64,000 nucleotides of DNA from Pseudomonadota bacterium (GCA_018830485.1 JAHJRQ010000002.1:135799-199798); one strand, 5' to 3'. Numbered from the stretch's first letter, positions 46,058-56,647 are shown. Notes: a model not told the origin generated them from the sequence alone. Made by a program: numbers and translations.

Positions 46058-46836
46058 TGAAGATCATTGTTTGCGTAAAACAGGTGCCGGACGCCAAGGA
46101 TGTCCGCCTGGACCCCAAAACCAACACCCTCTCCCGGGAAGGGGTGCAAGCCATCATGAACCCCTACGACCGCCATGCCCTTGAGGAGGCGGTTCGCTTG
46201 AAGGAACAGCATGGCGGCACGGTAACCGTGGTCAGCATGGGGCCTCCCCAGGCGGAAGAGATGCTGCGCGAGGCAGTGTCCTGCGGGGCGGACGAGGCAG
46301 TGCTCGTTTCAGACCGCGCCTTTGCCGGAGCGGATACCTGGGCGACCACCTATACCCTGTCCCAAGCCATTAAAAAGATAGATGATTTTGATTTGATCCT
46401 CTGCGGCAAGCAGGCCATTGACGGGGATACCGCCCAGGTGGGCCCGGGCCTGGCCGAGCGTCTTGACATCCCTTTTGTCGCCTACGTGCGCAAGATCAAC
46501 GACTGCACCGCCAATACCATCCGGGCGGAGCGGCTGATGGATGACGGCTACGACCTGCTGGAAGTACCGCTGCCCGCGTTGTTCACCGTGGTCAAAGAGA
46601 TCAATGAGCCCAGGATTCCTTCCCTCAAGGGAAAGATGAAGGCGAAAAAGATCGATATCACCAAGATGACCGCAGTGGACATCGAGGCAGACCCTGAGCA
46701 GTTGGGGCTCAAAGGCTCCACCACCCAGGTGGTCCGGGTCTTCTCTCCGGAACTGAAAGGGGAGCGGGCCATGCTTGCTGGTACTCCCAGTGAGCAGGTT
46801 GCCCAGTTGTATGAAAAATTGTCGCCTCTCCTGTAG
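46057..46836 (+). CDS. etfB: Electron transfer flavoprotein beta subunit
   Basis: This 259-residue protein begins MKIIVCVKQVPDAKDVRLDP. LILCGKQAIDGDTAQVGPGL at ~125 resembles the form reported for flavin-bifurcating ETFs more than the mammalian type; a structural comparison would be needed to be sure. IPSLKGKMKAKKIDI is the usual late EtfB region. Its ATG overlaps the dehydrogenase stop by one base. Confidence 0.94.
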   Translation: MKIIVCVKQVPDAKDVRLDPKTNTLSREGVQAIMNPYDRHALEEAVRLKEQHGGTVTVVSMGPPQAEEMLREAVSCGADEAVLVSDRAFAGADTWATTYTLSQAIKKIDDFDLILCGKQAIDGDTAQVGPGLAERLDIPFVAYVRKINDCTANTIRAERLMDDGYDLLEVPLPALFTVVKEINEPRIPSLKGKMKAKKIDITKMTAVDIEADPEQLGLKGSTTQVVRVFSPELKGERAMLAGTPSEQVAQLYEKLSPLL

Positions 46837-46859
46837 ACTTCAGACGAACGGAATTTTCC

Positions 46860-48053
46860 ATGTTACAGATTGATAGTGAAGCCTGTATTGGTTGCGGTGT
46901 CTGTGAGAGTACCTGTACCTTCGGGGCCATCAAGGTTGAAGGCGGTGTCGCCGTGGTCGGCGATAGCTGCACCCTGTGCGGCAGTTGCGTGGATGTCTGC
47001 GAGGTCGGCGCCCTTTCCATCAAGCGGGAGGAGAAGGCAACCCAGGGCAACCTGGGTGACTGGTCCGGGGTCTGGGTCTATGCGGAATGTAGGCATGGCA
47101 GGATCGCCCCCGTAGCCCTGGAGTTGCTCGGGGCCGGGCGCAAGCTGGCTGAAAAAAGAGGGGTTGCCCTTTCCGCTGTGCTTTTGGGATCAAAGCTCAA
47201 TGGCATGGCCGAAGAGCTTGTCGCCTACGGCGCAGACAAGGTGTTTGTTGTGGATGATCCTGCCTTGGCCTCCTTTACCGATGATGCCTATGGCAACGCC
47301 TTGAGTGCCTTGGCCAAAAAGCACAAGCCGGAGATTATCCTCGCCGGCGCCACAGCCATTGGCAGATCCTTTATTCCCCGGGTTGCCACCACATTGGCCA
47401 CGGGCCTTACCGCGGATTGCACGAATCTGGAGATTCGCGATGAGGATGGGGTGCTGCTCCAGACCCGTCCGGCCTTTGGCGGCAACATCATGGCCACCAT
47501 TGTCTGCCCGCACACCCGTCCGCAGATTTCCACGGTGCGGCCTCTGGTGATGAAGCCCCTTGCCAGGGATGCTGGCCGCAAAGGGGAAATCATTGCGGCC
47601 AATCTGGATTCCAACAGCCTGACGCCCCGCGTCACGGTGCTTGATTCGGTGGTGGAAGATCTTGACCGGGTGAACCTCTCCGAGGCCGATATTGTCGTGG
47701 CCGGCGGTCGGGGCCTTGAAAACGAGAAGGGCTTTGCCATGATCCGCGAACTGGCCGATGTGCTTGGCGGCGCGGTTGCCGCCTCCCGGGCTGCCGTGGA
47801 CAGCGGCTGGATTCCCTACCCGCACCAGGTTGGCCAGACCGGCAAGACCGTGGCGCCCAAAATTTATATTGCCTGCGGCATCTCCGGCGCCATCCAGCAT
47901 CTGGTGGGCATGCAGTCCGCCGATACCATTATCGCCATCAACCGTGACGCCGATGCCCCGATCTTTGACGTGGCCACCTACGGCATTGTCGGTGATGTCT
48001 TTGAGATCGTGCCCAAGCTGATCGAGAAATTCAAGGAAAGGAAGAGCGCATGA
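46860..48053 (+). CDS. etfA: Electron transfer flavoprotein alpha subunit with N-terminal ferredoxin domain
   Basis: In this 397-residue protein residues ~1-60 carry two 4Fe-4S motifs, [11 protein letters not shown] and [11 protein letters not shown]. The EtfA fold follows ([20 protein letters not shown] onward), with the C-terminal FAD site around [20 protein letters not shown] and [20 protein letters not shown]. The ferredoxin extension, known from some anaerobic ETFs, would let the complex exchange electrons with ferredoxin. It overlaps fabG by four bases. Confidence 0.95.
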   Translation: MLQIDSEACIGCGVCESTCTFGAIKVEGGVAVVGDSCTLCGSCVDVCEVGALSIKREEKATQGNLGDWSGVWVYAECRHGRIAPVALELLGAGRKLAEKRGVALSAVLLGSKLNGMAEELVAYGADKVFVVDDPALASFTDDAYGNALSALAKKHKPEIILAGATAIGRSFIPRVATTLATGLTADCTNLEIRDEDGVLLQTRPAFGGNIMATIVCPHTRPQISTVRPLVMKPLARDAGRKGEIIAANLDSNSLTPRVTVLDSVVEDLDRVNLSEADIVVAGGRGLENEKGFAMIRELADVLGGAVAASRAAVDSGWIPYPHQVGQTGKTVAPKIYIACGISGAIQHLVGMQSADTIIAINRDADAPIFDVATYGIVGDVFEIVPKLIEKFKERKSA

Positions 48054-48793
48054 GCCTGAGCGGAAAAATCGCCGTAGTCACCGGCGGCAGCAGGGGCATT
48101 GGCCGGGCTATCTGTCAGCGGTTGGCCGCCCTTGGCGCCACGGTTATCGTCAACTATGTGAGCAATCCTGCCGCAGCGGAAGAGACGGTAGCCAGCATCC
48201 AGAATGCCGGCGGCAAGGCCGAAGCGGTCCAGTTCAACGTTGCCACCTCCGAGGAGATCGAAGCGGCGTTCAAGAAGATTCTCGATGCGCATGGCCGGGT
48301 GGATATCCTGGTGAACAACGCCGGGATCACCCGGGACGGACTGCTCATGAAGATGAAGGACGAGCAGTGGGACGAGGTGCTCAACACCAATCTCAAGGGC
48401 GTGTTCCTCTGCACCAAGGCGGTGAGCCGGGGTATGATGAAGCAGCGTTGGGGGAGGATCATCAACATCACCTCGGTGATCGGTTTTGCCGGCAACGCCG
48501 GCCAGGCCAACTACGCCGCAGCCAAGGCAGGGATTGTCGGTTTCACCAAGTCCGTGGCCAAGGAGCTTGCCTCCCGCGGGATCACGGTGAACGGAGTGGC
48601 TCCCGGCTATATCGTCACCGATATGACCAAGGATCTCTCCGAAGAGGTCACCAATACGATCAAGAATGAAATCCCCATGGGGGTCCTTGGCGAGGCCGAG
48701 GATATTGCCGGGGCCGTGGCTTATTTGGCGTCTGACGATGCGCGCTATGTGACTGGACAGTTTATCCATGTCAATGGCGGCATGTTCATGTGA
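48050..48793 (+). CDS. fabG: 3-oxoacyl-ACP reductase
   Basis: This 247-residue short-chain dehydrogenase has cofactor motif GGSRGIGRAI (~13), NNAG (~88) and catalytic Ser/Tyr/Lys in ITSVIGFAGNAGQANYAAAK (~137-155). It reduces 3-oxoacyl-ACP with NADPH. The C terminus VTGQFIHVNGGMFM is normal. Coupling to etfA by an ATGA overlap ties the ETF block to fatty-acid synthesis. Confidence 0.95.
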   Translation: MSLSGKIAVVTGGSRGIGRAICQRLAALGATVIVNYVSNPAAAEETVASIQNAGGKAEAVQFNVATSEEIEAAFKKILDAHGRVDILVNNAGITRDGLLMKMKDEQWDEVLNTNLKGVFLCTKAVSRGMMKQRWGRIINITSVIGFAGNAGQANYAAAKAGIVGFTKSVAKELASRGITVNGVAPGYIVTDMTKDLSEEVTNTIKNEIPMGVLGEAEDIAGAVAYLASDDARYVTGQFIHVNGGMFM

Positions 48794-48971
48794 TATTGTT
48801 CATGTGATATATTGTATAAGCAAAAACCTGGTAAGATATTACCGTAAGCCGTTGTTGAAAAATAACTTGAGTAATTATGAGCCAGCGCACGGCATACGAT
48901 GCCGTAACGAACTGGTCAAGAAAACACAGGTTGTTTTTTAACGGCACCTAAACAAGCGAGGAGAAAAGATC

Positions 48972-49205
48972 ATGTCTGTACAGGAAAAACTCATTGATAT
49001 CATTGCCGAGCAGCTGAGCGTGGATAAAGACAAGGTTGTGCCGGGCGCTTCTTTTATTGATGATCTGGGCGCTGACTCCCTTGACCTGGTTGAGCTGATC
49101 ATGGCCATGGAAGAGGCTTTTGATATCGAGATTGCCGATGATGTTGCAGAAAAGATCACCACCGTACAGAACGCCATCGACCATATCAACAAGGTTGCCG
49201 GTTGA
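48972..49205 (+). CDS. acpP: Acyl carrier protein
   Basis: This 77-residue acidic protein carries the phosphopantetheine serine in [19 protein letters not shown] (~residue 37). The ATG follows GAGGAGAAAAG. The 178-base gap upstream contains no gene; it may hold a separate promoter for high ACP expression, as weak TTGAAA/TATGAG-like boxes occur near 48855. Confidence 0.97.
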   Translation: MSVQEKLIDIIAEQLSVDKDKVVPGASFIDDLGADSLDLVELIMAMEEAFDIEIADDVAEKITTVQNAIDHINKVAG

Positions 49206-49316
49206 TCCGATTTTTTTGGCAGCAGGCATCTGGAAGGAACAACTGAGGATTGACCTTGGTGGGATTGTATTCCGCCAAGGCCTTTCTTTCTCTGCAAACA
49301 GATTGTGAGGATCACC

Positions 49317-50561
49317 GTGGGCAGAAGAGTCGTGGTCACAGGAGTTGGACTGGTTACCCCCCTGGGAACAGGCGTGGAGAAAACCTGGAGCGCCTTATGC
49401 GCAGGCAAGAGCGGCATCGGCCCCATTACCCGGTTTGACGCCGGCGAGGTCGGGGTCAACATCGCCGCCGAGGTCAAGGATTTTCAGGTCGAGGACCACA
49501 TCGACAAGAAGGTTGCCAAGCATCTCGATCTCTTTGTGCAGTACGCTGTCGCGGCTGCCGGGGAAGCCTTGCGCAATGCAGATTTCCAGATCACCGAGGA
49601 AAACGCCCCCCGGGTCGGAAGTATCATGGGTTGCGGTCTCGGTGGCTTGCCCACCATTGAAAAATACCATCAGGTGGCCATGGAAAAGGGAACCAAGCGG
49701 ATCACACCCTTTTTTATCCCCATGGTGATCCCCAACATGGGCGCCGGCCAGATCTCCATTATCTACGGCACCAGGGGTCCGAATCTCTGCCTCACCACCG
49801 CCTGCGCCGCAGGCACTCATGCGGTGGGCGAGGCGTTTCGCTCCATCGTCAACGATGAATGCGATGTGGCCATTACCGGTGGCAGCGAATCGGTGATCTG
49901 TCCTCTGGCGGTCGGCGGGTTTCACGCGATGAAGGCGTTGTCCACCCGCAATGACCAGCCGGAAAAAGCCTCGCGTCCCTTTGATCGGGACCGGGACGGC
50001 TTTATCATCTCCGAAGGGGCCGGCGTCCTCATTCTTGAGGAGCTGGAGCATGCCAAGGCCCGCGGCGCCAAGATCTATGCCGAGGTTGCCGGCTACGGCT
50101 TGAGCGGCGACGGCTACCATATGGCCGCCCCCCCCGAGGATGGCAACGGCGCGGTGCGCTGTATGCGGATGGCTTTGAAGGATGCGGGCATGAAGCCGGA
50201 GGGCGTGGACTATGTCAACGCCCACGGCACCTCCACCCCGTTGAACGATGTGGTGGAAACCCGGGCTCTTAAAACGGCCTTCGGCGATCATGCCTACAAG
50301 CTGGCCATCAGCTCGACCAAGTCCATGACCGGCCACATGCTGGGCGGGGCAGGGGGGATCGAATCGGTATTCACCGCCCTTTCCATCAAGCACCAAATCG
50401 CCCCGCCGACCATAAATCTGGAAAACCCCGATCCGGAATGCGATCTGGATTATGTTCCCAATCAGGCGCGTGCGATGAAGATTCGGGCAGCGATGTCCAA
50501 CTCCTTCGGCTTCGGCGGCACCAATGCGGTGCTGATCATGAAGCAATACGAGGGCAAATAG
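49317..50561 (+). CDS. fabF: 3-oxoacyl-ACP synthase II
   Basis: This 414-residue protein has the nucleophile Cys in TTACAAGTHAVGEA (~160), His in NAHGTSTPLND (~300) and His in KSMTGHMLGGAGG (~338). It elongates acyl-ACP chains. GTG 49317 (MGRRVVVTGVGLVTPLG) is preferred over the GTG at 49305 because GAGGA lies a normal distance before it. It overlaps the rpiB start by one base. Confidence 0.95.
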   Translation: MGRRVVVTGVGLVTPLGTGVEKTWSALCAGKSGIGPITRFDAGEVGVNIAAEVKDFQVEDHIDKKVAKHLDLFVQYAVAAAGEALRNADFQITEENAPRVGSIMGCGLGGLPTIEKYHQVAMEKGTKRITPFFIPMVIPNMGAGQISIIYGTRGPNLCLTTACAAGTHAVGEAFRSIVNDECDVAITGGSESVICPLAVGGFHAMKALSTRNDQPEKASRPFDRDRDGFIISEGAGVLILEELEHAKARGAKIYAEVAGYGLSGDGYHMAAPPEDGNGAVRCMRMALKDAGMKPEGVDYVNAHGTSTPLNDVVETRALKTAFGDHAYKLAISSTKSMTGHMLGGAGGIESVFTALSIKHQIAPPTINLENPDPECDLDYVPNQARAMKIRAAMSNSFGFGGTNAVLIMKQYEGK

Positions 50562-50983
50562 TGAAGATTTCCATCGGTTGCGATCACGGCGGCATCAGCC
50601 TCAAGGCAGAAATCGTCCCCTTGCTTGAGCAGTTGGGGCATACCGTGGATGACAAGGGCTGTTTTTCCACGGAGTCCGTCGATTATCCTGATTTTGCCAA
50701 GGCGGTCTGCACCCAGGTGCAGACCGGCGGCTCTGAGCGCGGCATCTTGATCTGCGGCACCGGGGTCGGGATGTCCATGGTGGCCAATCGTTTCGAGGGG
50801 ATTCGGGCGGCCTTGGGCAACGAGCTGTTCACCGCCCGGATGAGCCGGGAGCATAACGACGCCAACGTGCTCTGCCTTGGCGCCAGGGTGGTCGGCCCAG
50901 GCCTGGCCGTGGAAATAGTCCGGGAGTGGGTCAGCACCGAATTTGCCGGAGGCAGGCATCAGCGGCGGATTGATATGTTCTAG
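50561..50983 (+). CDS. rpiB: Ribose-5-phosphate isomerase B
   Basis: This 140-residue protein interconverts ribose-5-P and ribulose-5-P. KISIGCDHGGISLKAEIVPL at the start, CGTGVGMSMVANRFEGIRAA and SREHNDANVLCLGARVVG are diagnostic, with the catalytic Cys in the ICGTG stretch. The GTG start shares one base with the fabF stop, and GAGGG lies upstream. Confidence 0.95.
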   Translation: MKISIGCDHGGISLKAEIVPLLEQLGHTVDDKGCFSTESVDYPDFAKAVCTQVQTGGSERGILICGTGVGMSMVANRFEGIRAALGNELFTARMSREHNDANVLCLGARVVGPGLAVEIVREWVSTEFAGGRHQRRIDMF

Positions 50984-51080
50984 GAAACGGGTCTGCCGCT
51001 GCTGCGGGCTCCATGTACATTATTCATTGCGCGGCCGGAATTACCTGGAGTAATTTTTCGGCCGTGATTATTTTATTTTA

Positions 51081-51166
51081 GCCACGAAATCCACGAAAAG
51101 GCGCGAGAGGTGTTTTTTGATCCGGTCTGTCTGGCCGTTTTTGTGTTTTTTCGTGGGTTTCGTGGC
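51081..51166. repeat. Inverted repeat (GCCACGAAATCCACG type)
   Basis: Arms 51081-51099 and 51148-51166 are inverted copies of 19 bases with one mismatch; both contain CCACGAAA. The 48-base centre has no ORF. Such GCCACGAA(A) palindromes are a common intergenic repeat type in Desulfobacterota. It fills the gap between rpiB and glyA (50984-51221). Confidence 0.6.
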
Positions 51167-51221
51167 AATATTTTGTCTCAACGCGATTTTTACCCCATAA
51201 ATATTCATGAAGGATACCGCA

Positions 51222-52478
51222 GTGTCGTATTTGAAAGAGAGTGATCCGGATGTGTACCGTTCCATCCGCCATGAGTTGGCACGGCAGAGCAATCAGCTCG
51301 AACTGATTGCCTCCGAGAATATTGTCAGCGAGGCGGTGCTTGAGGCCCAGGGCTCCATTTTCACCAACAAGTACGCCGAGGGCTATCCCGGGAAGCGCTA
51401 CTATGGCGGCTGCGAATACGCCGACCAGATCGAATCCCTGGCCATTGAGCGGGCGTTGAAGATATTTGGGGCCGAATACGCCAATGTCCAGCCCCATTCC
51501 GGCAGTCAGGCCAATATGGCCGTTTATTTCTCTTCGTTGCAGCCGGGTGACACGGTGCTGGGCATGGATCTGGCCCATGGCGGCCATCTCACCCACGGGG
51601 CAGGGGTGAATTTCTCCGGCCAGCTTTACAAGTTTGTTTCCTACGGGGTGAGCCGGGAAACCGAGCGCATCGACATGGCCGAGGTGGAGCGGGTTGCCCT
51701 TGAGCATAAGCCCAAGATGATCGTGGCCGGGGCGAGCGCCTACCCCAGGGTTATCGATTTTGCAGGGTTTCGCGCCATAGCCGACAAGATCGGCGCCCTG
51801 TTCATGGTGGACATGGCCCATATCGCCGGACTGGTGGCGGCCGGGGTCCACCCCTCGCCGGTGCCCCATGCCGATTTTGTCACGACCACGACGCATAAGA
51901 CCCTGCGCGGGCCGCGGGGCGGCTTGATCCTTGCCAAGGCCGAGTTCGGCAAGAAGCTGGACAGCAAGATCTTTCCCGGCATCCAGGGCGGGCCCTTGGT
52001 GCATGTCATTGCCGCAAAAGCCGTGGCCTTCAAGGAGGCCATGGGTGAGAAATTCCAGAAGGATCAGGTCCAGGTGGTTAGAAACGCCCAGGCCTTGGGC
52101 GAAGGGCTGGTGCGCCATGGTTTCCGCCTTGTTTCCGGCGGCACCGACAACCATCTGCTCCTGGTTGATTTGAGCAACAAGGGGGCAACCGGCAAGGAGT
52201 CGGAGGAGGCCTTGGAAGAGGCGGGTCTCACCGTGAACAAAAACGCCATTCCCTTTGACCAGCAGAGCCGCTTTGTCACCAGCGGGGTGCGGATCGGCAC
52301 GCCGGCCGTGACCACCCGCGGCCTCAAGGAGCCGGAGATGGCCAAGATTGGTGACTGGATCAACCGGGCCATTGAGAATCGCGGCAACAAGGATGTCCTG
52401 AACGGTATCCGGGCCGAGGTGCGCACCCTGTGCGATGCCTTTCCCCTGTATCCCGACATGACCCGGGACAACGGGTAA
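51222..52478 (+). CDS. glyA: Serine hydroxymethyltransferase
   Basis: This 418-residue protein converts serine and tetrahydrofolate to glycine and methylene-THF. The pyridoxal-phosphate lysine is in [14 protein letters not shown] (~225). [20 protein letters not shown] and [16 protein letters not shown] are early signatures. GTG 51222 ([12 protein letters not shown]) is chosen: AAGGA lies eight bases before it, while the in-frame ATG at 51207 has no ribosome site. Confidence 0.95.
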   Translation: MSYLKESDPDVYRSIRHELARQSNQLELIASENIVSEAVLEAQGSIFTNKYAEGYPGKRYYGGCEYADQIESLAIERALKIFGAEYANVQPHSGSQANMAVYFSSLQPGDTVLGMDLAHGGHLTHGAGVNFSGQLYKFVSYGVSRETERIDMAEVERVALEHKPKMIVAGASAYPRVIDFAGFRAIADKIGALFMVDMAHIAGLVAAGVHPSPVPHADFVTTTTHKTLRGPRGGLILAKAEFGKKLDSKIFPGIQGGPLVHVIAAKAVAFKEAMGEKFQKDQVQVVRNAQALGEGLVRHGFRLVSGGTDNHLLLVDLSNKGATGKESEEALEEAGLTVNKNAIPFDQQSRFVTSGVRIGTPAVTTRGLKEPEMAKIGDWINRAIENRGNKDVLNGIRAEVRTLCDAFPLYPDMTRDNG

Positions 52479-52484
52479 GCGATC

Positions 52485-52934
52485 ATGACCGATACCCGCC
52501 CGTCCTGGGACGAATATTTCATGGGGATCACCGAGATGGTGTCCCAGCGCTCTACCTGCCTGCGCCGCAAGGTGGGGGCCATTCTCATCCGGGACAAACG
52601 CATCATCGCCACGGGGTACAACGGAGCGCCGGCCAAGGTCAGCCATTGTCTCGATGTGGGGTGTCTGCGCGAGCAGCAGGGGATTCCCTCCGGGGAGCGG
52701 CATGAGCTCTGCCGCGGCCTGCACGCCGAGCAGAACGCCATTATCCAGGCGGCCCTGCACGGGTTCAGCATCGAAGGCTCCACCCTGTACTGCACCAACA
52801 TGCCTTGCTCCATCTGCAGCAAGATGCTGATCAATGCACGGATTGAAAAAATCTATTATAAAGAGGGATATGCCGACAGCCTCTCCTCTTTGCTGTTGGC
52901 CGAGGCGCAAGTTCCTGTTGTCCAGTTGGGGTAA
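52485..52934 (+). CDS. dCMP deaminase (ComEB-type cytidine/deoxycytidylate deaminase)
   Basis: This 149-residue protein has zinc site HAEQNAI (His, with the proton-shuttle Glu) and PCSICSKM (two Cys), plus a second metal region [11 protein letters not shown]...[21 protein letters not shown] is the usual start. It converts dCMP to dUMP for thymidylate synthesis. It begins six bases after glyA; glycine/methylene-THF supply and dUMP both feed thymidylate, which makes the pairing sensible. Confidence 0.93.
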   Translation: MTDTRPSWDEYFMGITEMVSQRSTCLRRKVGAILIRDKRIIATGYNGAPAKVSHCLDVGCLREQQGIPSGERHELCRGLHAEQNAIIQAALHGFSIEGSTLYCTNMPCSICSKMLINARIEKIYYKEGYADSLSSLLLAEAQVPVVQLG

Positions 52935-52937
52935 GCT

Positions 52938-53408
52938 ATGAAATGTCCGTACTGCGGTCACCTGGAAAACCGGGTTGTCGACTCCCGCCTGAATAAGGAT
53001 TTCACCATCACCCGCCGCCGGAGGATGTGCGATGCCTGCAGCCGCAGGTTCACCACCTACGAGCGGCTTGAGGTGACCATGCCCATGCTGATCAAGAAAG
53101 ATGGGCGCCGCGAGGCCTGGGACCGGCACAAGGTGGTGGAAGGTCTGCAGAAGGCCTGCGAAAAACGGCCGGTGAGCATGGAGCAGATCGATGAGTTCGT
53201 TGACTTCCTGGAGCGGGAGCTGCAGGATATGGGCGAGCGCGAGATCCCGGTGAAGCTCGTTGGCGAGCGGGTCATGGACGGCTTGCGCAAGCTCGACGGC
53301 GTGGCCTATGTTCGTTTCGCCTCGGTGTATCGGCAGTTCAAGGATTTAAGCGAGTTCATGGCCGAGTTGAAGGGCATGCTGGGCGGGCCGGAAGAAACAG
53401 CGAAATGA
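52938..53408 (+). CDS. nrdR: Transcriptional repressor NrdR
   Basis: In this 156-residue protein an N-terminal zinc ribbon CPYC...CDAC ([20 protein letters not shown]) binds DNA, followed by an ATP-cone ([20 protein letters not shown]). NrdR senses ATP/dATP and represses ribonucleotide reductase genes; none of those is in this window. It overlaps ribD by four bases, a common arrangement. Confidence 0.96.
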   Translation: MKCPYCGHLENRVVDSRLNKDFTITRRRRMCDACSRRFTTYERLEVTMPMLIKKDGRREAWDRHKVVEGLQKACEKRPVSMEQIDEFVDFLERELQDMGEREIPVKLVGERVMDGLRKLDGVAYVRFASVYRQFKDLSEFMAELKGMLGGPEETAK

Positions 53409-54508
53409 AAGACGACCGCGCCTGGATGCAGCTGGCCATCAGGGAAGCGAGAAAAGGGCTGGGGCGCACCTCGCCCAACCCCTGCGTCGGCGCGGTGGTG
53501 GTCAAAAATAACCGGCTCATTGCCACGGGGTTTCATGCCAAGGCCGGAACCCCCCATGCCGAGGTGCATGCCCTCCGGGCTGCCGGGGCAAAGGCCAGGG
53601 GCGCCACGATCTATGTGACCCTGGAGCCCTGCAGCCATACGGGGCGGACCCCTCCCTGCACCCAGGCTATTTTGGCTGCCGGGATCAAGCGGGTGGTGGT
53701 GGGCATGCTCGACCCCAATCCGCTTGTTGCTGGCGGGGGCTGCAAGACCCTTGGTGCTCATGGCGTTGCGGTGACGCAGGGCGTGCTGGCCGAGGAATGC
53801 TCCAGCCTGAATCGGCCTTTCATTAAGCACATCACCACGGGGTTGCCGTGGGTGATCATGAAGGGTGGGATGAGTCTGGATGGGCGCTTGGCCCTTGCCT
53901 CTGGCCAGTGCAGCTGGATCACCAACGAGCAGTCCCGGCGTCAGGTACACCGTCTGCGGGATCGGGTGGATGCCATCCTTATCGGCAGTGAGACAGCCCT
54001 GTGCGACGATCCGGTGCTTACCACCAGATTGTCTGGCCGCAACAAAGGCAAGGATCCTTTGCGGGTTATTCTGGATACCGCGCTCAGGCTGCCGGTTTCT
54101 GCCAAGATGCTGCAGCAGGGTTCAAGTGCCCCAACCTGGATTTTTTGCGGGCCGGATGCGGATGCGAAGCGTGCCGAGGCCCTGGCGAGGGCAGGCGCAA
54201 TCATCAAGCAGGTCCGGCTTACTGATGCAGGCCAGCTCGATCTTGAAGCGGTGCTCTGCGAGCTTGGCCGCGCGCAGCTCACCAGTGTTCTGGTCGAAGG
54301 GGGCAGCCGGGTTCATGGTGCGTTTTTGCGGGCCAATCTTGTGGACGAGGTGCAGATCTTTGTCGCTCCGATCTTTCTCGGCAGCGACGGGGTGCCGCTG
54401 GTGGATACCCTGGGGCTGCAGCAGGTTGCGGACGCTCCGCGCTTCAGCCCCACCAAGGTGCGGCGGTTCGGCAACGATGTACTGATCGAAGGGCTGATCG
54501 AGAAATAA
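53405..54508 (+). CDS. ribD: Bifunctional riboflavin deaminase/reductase RibD
   Basis: In this 367-residue protein the deaminase half has the zinc site HAEVHAL (~53) and [11 protein letters not shown] (~78). The reductase half (~148-360) has [13 protein letters not shown] and [20 protein letters not shown]. It performs steps two and three of riboflavin synthesis. It heads ribD-ribE-ribBA-ribH. No FMN riboswitch is visible because nrdR overlaps its start. Confidence 0.95.
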   Translation: MKDDRAWMQLAIREARKGLGRTSPNPCVGAVVVKNNRLIATGFHAKAGTPHAEVHALRAAGAKARGATIYVTLEPCSHTGRTPPCTQAILAAGIKRVVVGMLDPNPLVAGGGCKTLGAHGVAVTQGVLAEECSSLNRPFIKHITTGLPWVIMKGGMSLDGRLALASGQCSWITNEQSRRQVHRLRDRVDAILIGSETALCDDPVLTTRLSGRNKGKDPLRVILDTALRLPVSAKMLQQGSSAPTWIFCGPDADAKRAEALARAGAIIKQVRLTDAGQLDLEAVLCELGRAQLTSVLVEGGSRVHGAFLRANLVDEVQIFVAPIFLGSDGVPLVDTLGLQQVADAPRFSPTKVRRFGNDVLIEGLIEK

Positions 54509-54521
54509 AAGTCTAAGAAGT

Positions 54522-54627
54522 TCCCTCTCCCCTTGCGGGAGAGGGGTAGGGTGAGGGGGAAACGGCTATGAGGTCAGCCGGTTGCAACTTCACCCACCCC
54601 CAGGACCCCTCCCGTCGAGGGAGGGGC
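54522..54627. repeat. Paired GC-rich hairpins between ribD and ribE
   Basis: CCCTCTCCC (54523-54531) with GGGAGAGGG forms one hairpin. CCCCTCCC (54606-54613) with GGGAGGGG (54619-54626) forms a second, in inverted order with GGGTGAGGG/CACCCACCCC between. This is a two-hairpin mosaic repeat of the kind found between genes in many genomes. Confidence 0.6.
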
Positions 54628-54680
54628 ATATATTTTGGAAGAGTCTTACGAGAGGCTTGGCTAACAGCTAGGGATAGAGA

Positions 54681-55340
54681 ATGTTTACCGGGATCATACT
54701 GGGGCAGGGCAGGATACTGGAAAAAAGACCGGTGGGCGGCGGGATGCTCTTTGCCATCGGGGCGGACTTTGATCTGCCCGAGCCCGAGGAAGGCGAGTCC
54801 ATCGCGGTCAACGGGGTCTGCCTCACGGCCAAGGAGATCAGCGGCAGGCGTTTTGTGGTGGATGTTTCGCCGGAAAGCCTCAACCGCACCAATCTCGGCA
54901 ATCTGGCCGTTGGCAGCATGGTCAATCTGGAGCGCGCCCTGCGTCTCACCGACCGGCTGGGCGGGCATATGGTCAGCGGCCATGTGGACGCCACGACCCC
55001 CATGCTGACCCGTCAGCCTGTCGGGGATTTCGTGCTCTTCAGCTTCCAGGTGCCTGCGGGTTTTGGTAAGTATATCATCGAAAAAGGCTCTATCGCCATC
55101 GACGGCATCAGCCTTACCGTCAACAGCATCGACGCGAAGGCCTTTTCCGTTTCCATCATCCCCCACACCCTTGGGGTCACCACCCTGGGGGCGCTGAAAC
55201 AGGGGAGCGTGGTGAATATCGAAGTGGATTTAATCGGCAAGTACGTGGAAAAATTGCTCTCCGCCAAGGATGCTGATGGCGGGGGTGCACAATCAAGAAT
55301 CAATTCCGCTTTTTTGGCTGAGCACGGTTTTTTGAAATAA
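54681..55340 (+). CDS. ribE: Riboflavin synthase
   Basis: This 219-residue protein consists of two tandem lumazine-binding barrels of about 90 residues: MFTGIILGQGRILEKRP begins the first, and GHMVSGHVDATTPMLTRQPV the second. It dismutates two lumazines to riboflavin. The tail GGGAQSRINSAFLAEHGFLK is typical. A repeat element separates it from ribD, but the strand and order suggest one operon. Confidence 0.94.
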   Translation: MFTGIILGQGRILEKRPVGGGMLFAIGADFDLPEPEEGESIAVNGVCLTAKEISGRRFVVDVSPESLNRTNLGNLAVGSMVNLERALRLTDRLGGHMVSGHVDATTPMLTRQPVGDFVLFSFQVPAGFGKYIIEKGSIAIDGISLTVNSIDAKAFSVSIIPHTLGVTTLGALKQGSVVNIEVDLIGKYVEKLLSAKDADGGGAQSRINSAFLAEHGFLK

Positions 55341-55379
55341 GGGTGCGGCCACAGGCGGCGAAAGTTTTGAGGTGATACC

Positions 55380-56609
55380 ATGGCGGTAAGTTCCATTGAA
55401 GAGGTGATTGACGAGATCCGGGCCGGGAAGATGATCATCCTGGTTGACGACGAGGATCGCGAGAACGAGGGCGACCTCTACATGGCCGCGGAAAAGGTCA
55501 CCCCCGAGGCGATCAATTTCATGGCCACCCACGGCCGTGGCCTCATCTGCCTGACCCTGACTCCGGATCATCTCGAGCAGCTGCAGATCCCCATGATGGT
55601 GCAGAACAACAAGTCTCCCTATGAGACAGCCTTTACGGTGAGCATCGAGGCCAGCACCGGGGTCACCACCGGCATCTCCGCTGCGGACCGGGCTCGCACC
55701 ATTCTGGTGGCCGCCGACCCCAACGCCAAGCCCAGCGACATCGTCAGCCCGGGGCATATCTTTCCCCTGCGCGCCCGGCGGGGCGGGGTTCTGGTCCGCA
55801 CCGGCCAGACCGAGGGGTCGGTTGATCTCTCCCGCTTGGCCGGATTGCATCCTTCCGGGGTGATCTGCGAGATCATGAAGGAAGACGGCACCATGGCCCG
55901 GATGCCGGATCTGGAGATTTTTGCCAAGGAACATGACCTGAAGATCGCCACCATCGCCGATCTCGTAGCCTACCGGACCCGTGAGGACAAGTTGGTCCAC
56001 CGGGCCGCCGAGGCCAGAATCCCCACCCGCTACGGCGATTTTCGCACCATCGTCTACACCAACGATGTGGACGACCTCGAGCATGTTGCCCTGATCAAGG
56101 GGGAGATCGACCCCAACAAGGAGATCATGGTCCGGGTGCATTCCTCCTGCCTGACCGGCGATGTTTTCGGCTCCAAGCGCTGTGATTGCGGCGGCCAGCT
56201 GCACAGCGCCATGCGCATGGTCGAGCACGAGGGTGCAGGCATTGTCCTGTACATGCAGCAAGAAGGGCGCGGTATCGGGTTGATCAACAAGATCAAGGCC
56301 TACGCCCTCCAGGAGGGGGGCATGGACACGGTGGAGGCCAATGTGCATCTGGGCTTCAAGGCCGACCTGCGTGATTACGGGATCGGCGCCCAGATATTGA
56401 GGGATCTCGGCGTTCGCAAGATGCGGCTCATTACCAACAACCCCAAGAAGATCGTCGGCCTTGAAGGCTATGGCCTCAAGGTCACGGGCCGTCAGCCCAT
56501 CGAGATGGTGGCGGAACCGGAGAATATTGATTATCTGAAGGCCAAGAAGGACAAACTCGGCCATATGCTGGATCTGTTCACCGGCAGCAAGGAAGCGAAT
56601 AACAACTAA
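55380..56609 (+). CDS. ribBA: Bifunctional DHBP synthase / GTP cyclohydrolase II
   Basis: In this 409-residue protein the RibB half (~1-205) has [20 protein letters not shown] and [20 protein letters not shown]. The RibA half has the zinc cysteines in [18 protein letters not shown] and [16 protein letters not shown]. All three Cys are present, so the cyclohydrolase should be active. It supplies both precursors of riboflavin. Confidence 0.96.
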   Translation: MAVSSIEEVIDEIRAGKMIILVDDEDRENEGDLYMAAEKVTPEAINFMATHGRGLICLTLTPDHLEQLQIPMMVQNNKSPYETAFTVSIEASTGVTTGISAADRARTILVAADPNAKPSDIVSPGHIFPLRARRGGVLVRTGQTEGSVDLSRLAGLHPSGVICEIMKEDGTMARMPDLEIFAKEHDLKIATIADLVAYRTREDKLVHRAAEARIPTRYGDFRTIVYTNDVDDLEHVALIKGEIDPNKEIMVRVHSSCLTGDVFGSKRCDCGGQLHSAMRMVEHEGAGIVLYMQQEGRGIGLINKIKAYALQEGGMDTVEANVHLGFKADLRDYGIGAQILRDLGVRKMRLITNNPKKIVGLEGYGLKVTGRQPIEMVAEPENIDYLKAKKDKLGHMLDLFTGSKEANNN

Positions 56610-56647
56610 GTGGCTTGGCAGTTATAAAAGTACCGCTTATCTTCGAT

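Noticed and set aside
53380..54680. FMN riboswitch for the riboflavin genes
   Set aside because: No conserved RFN segments were seen before ribD, ribE or ribBA; the hairpins at 54522-54627 are GC-rich repeats.
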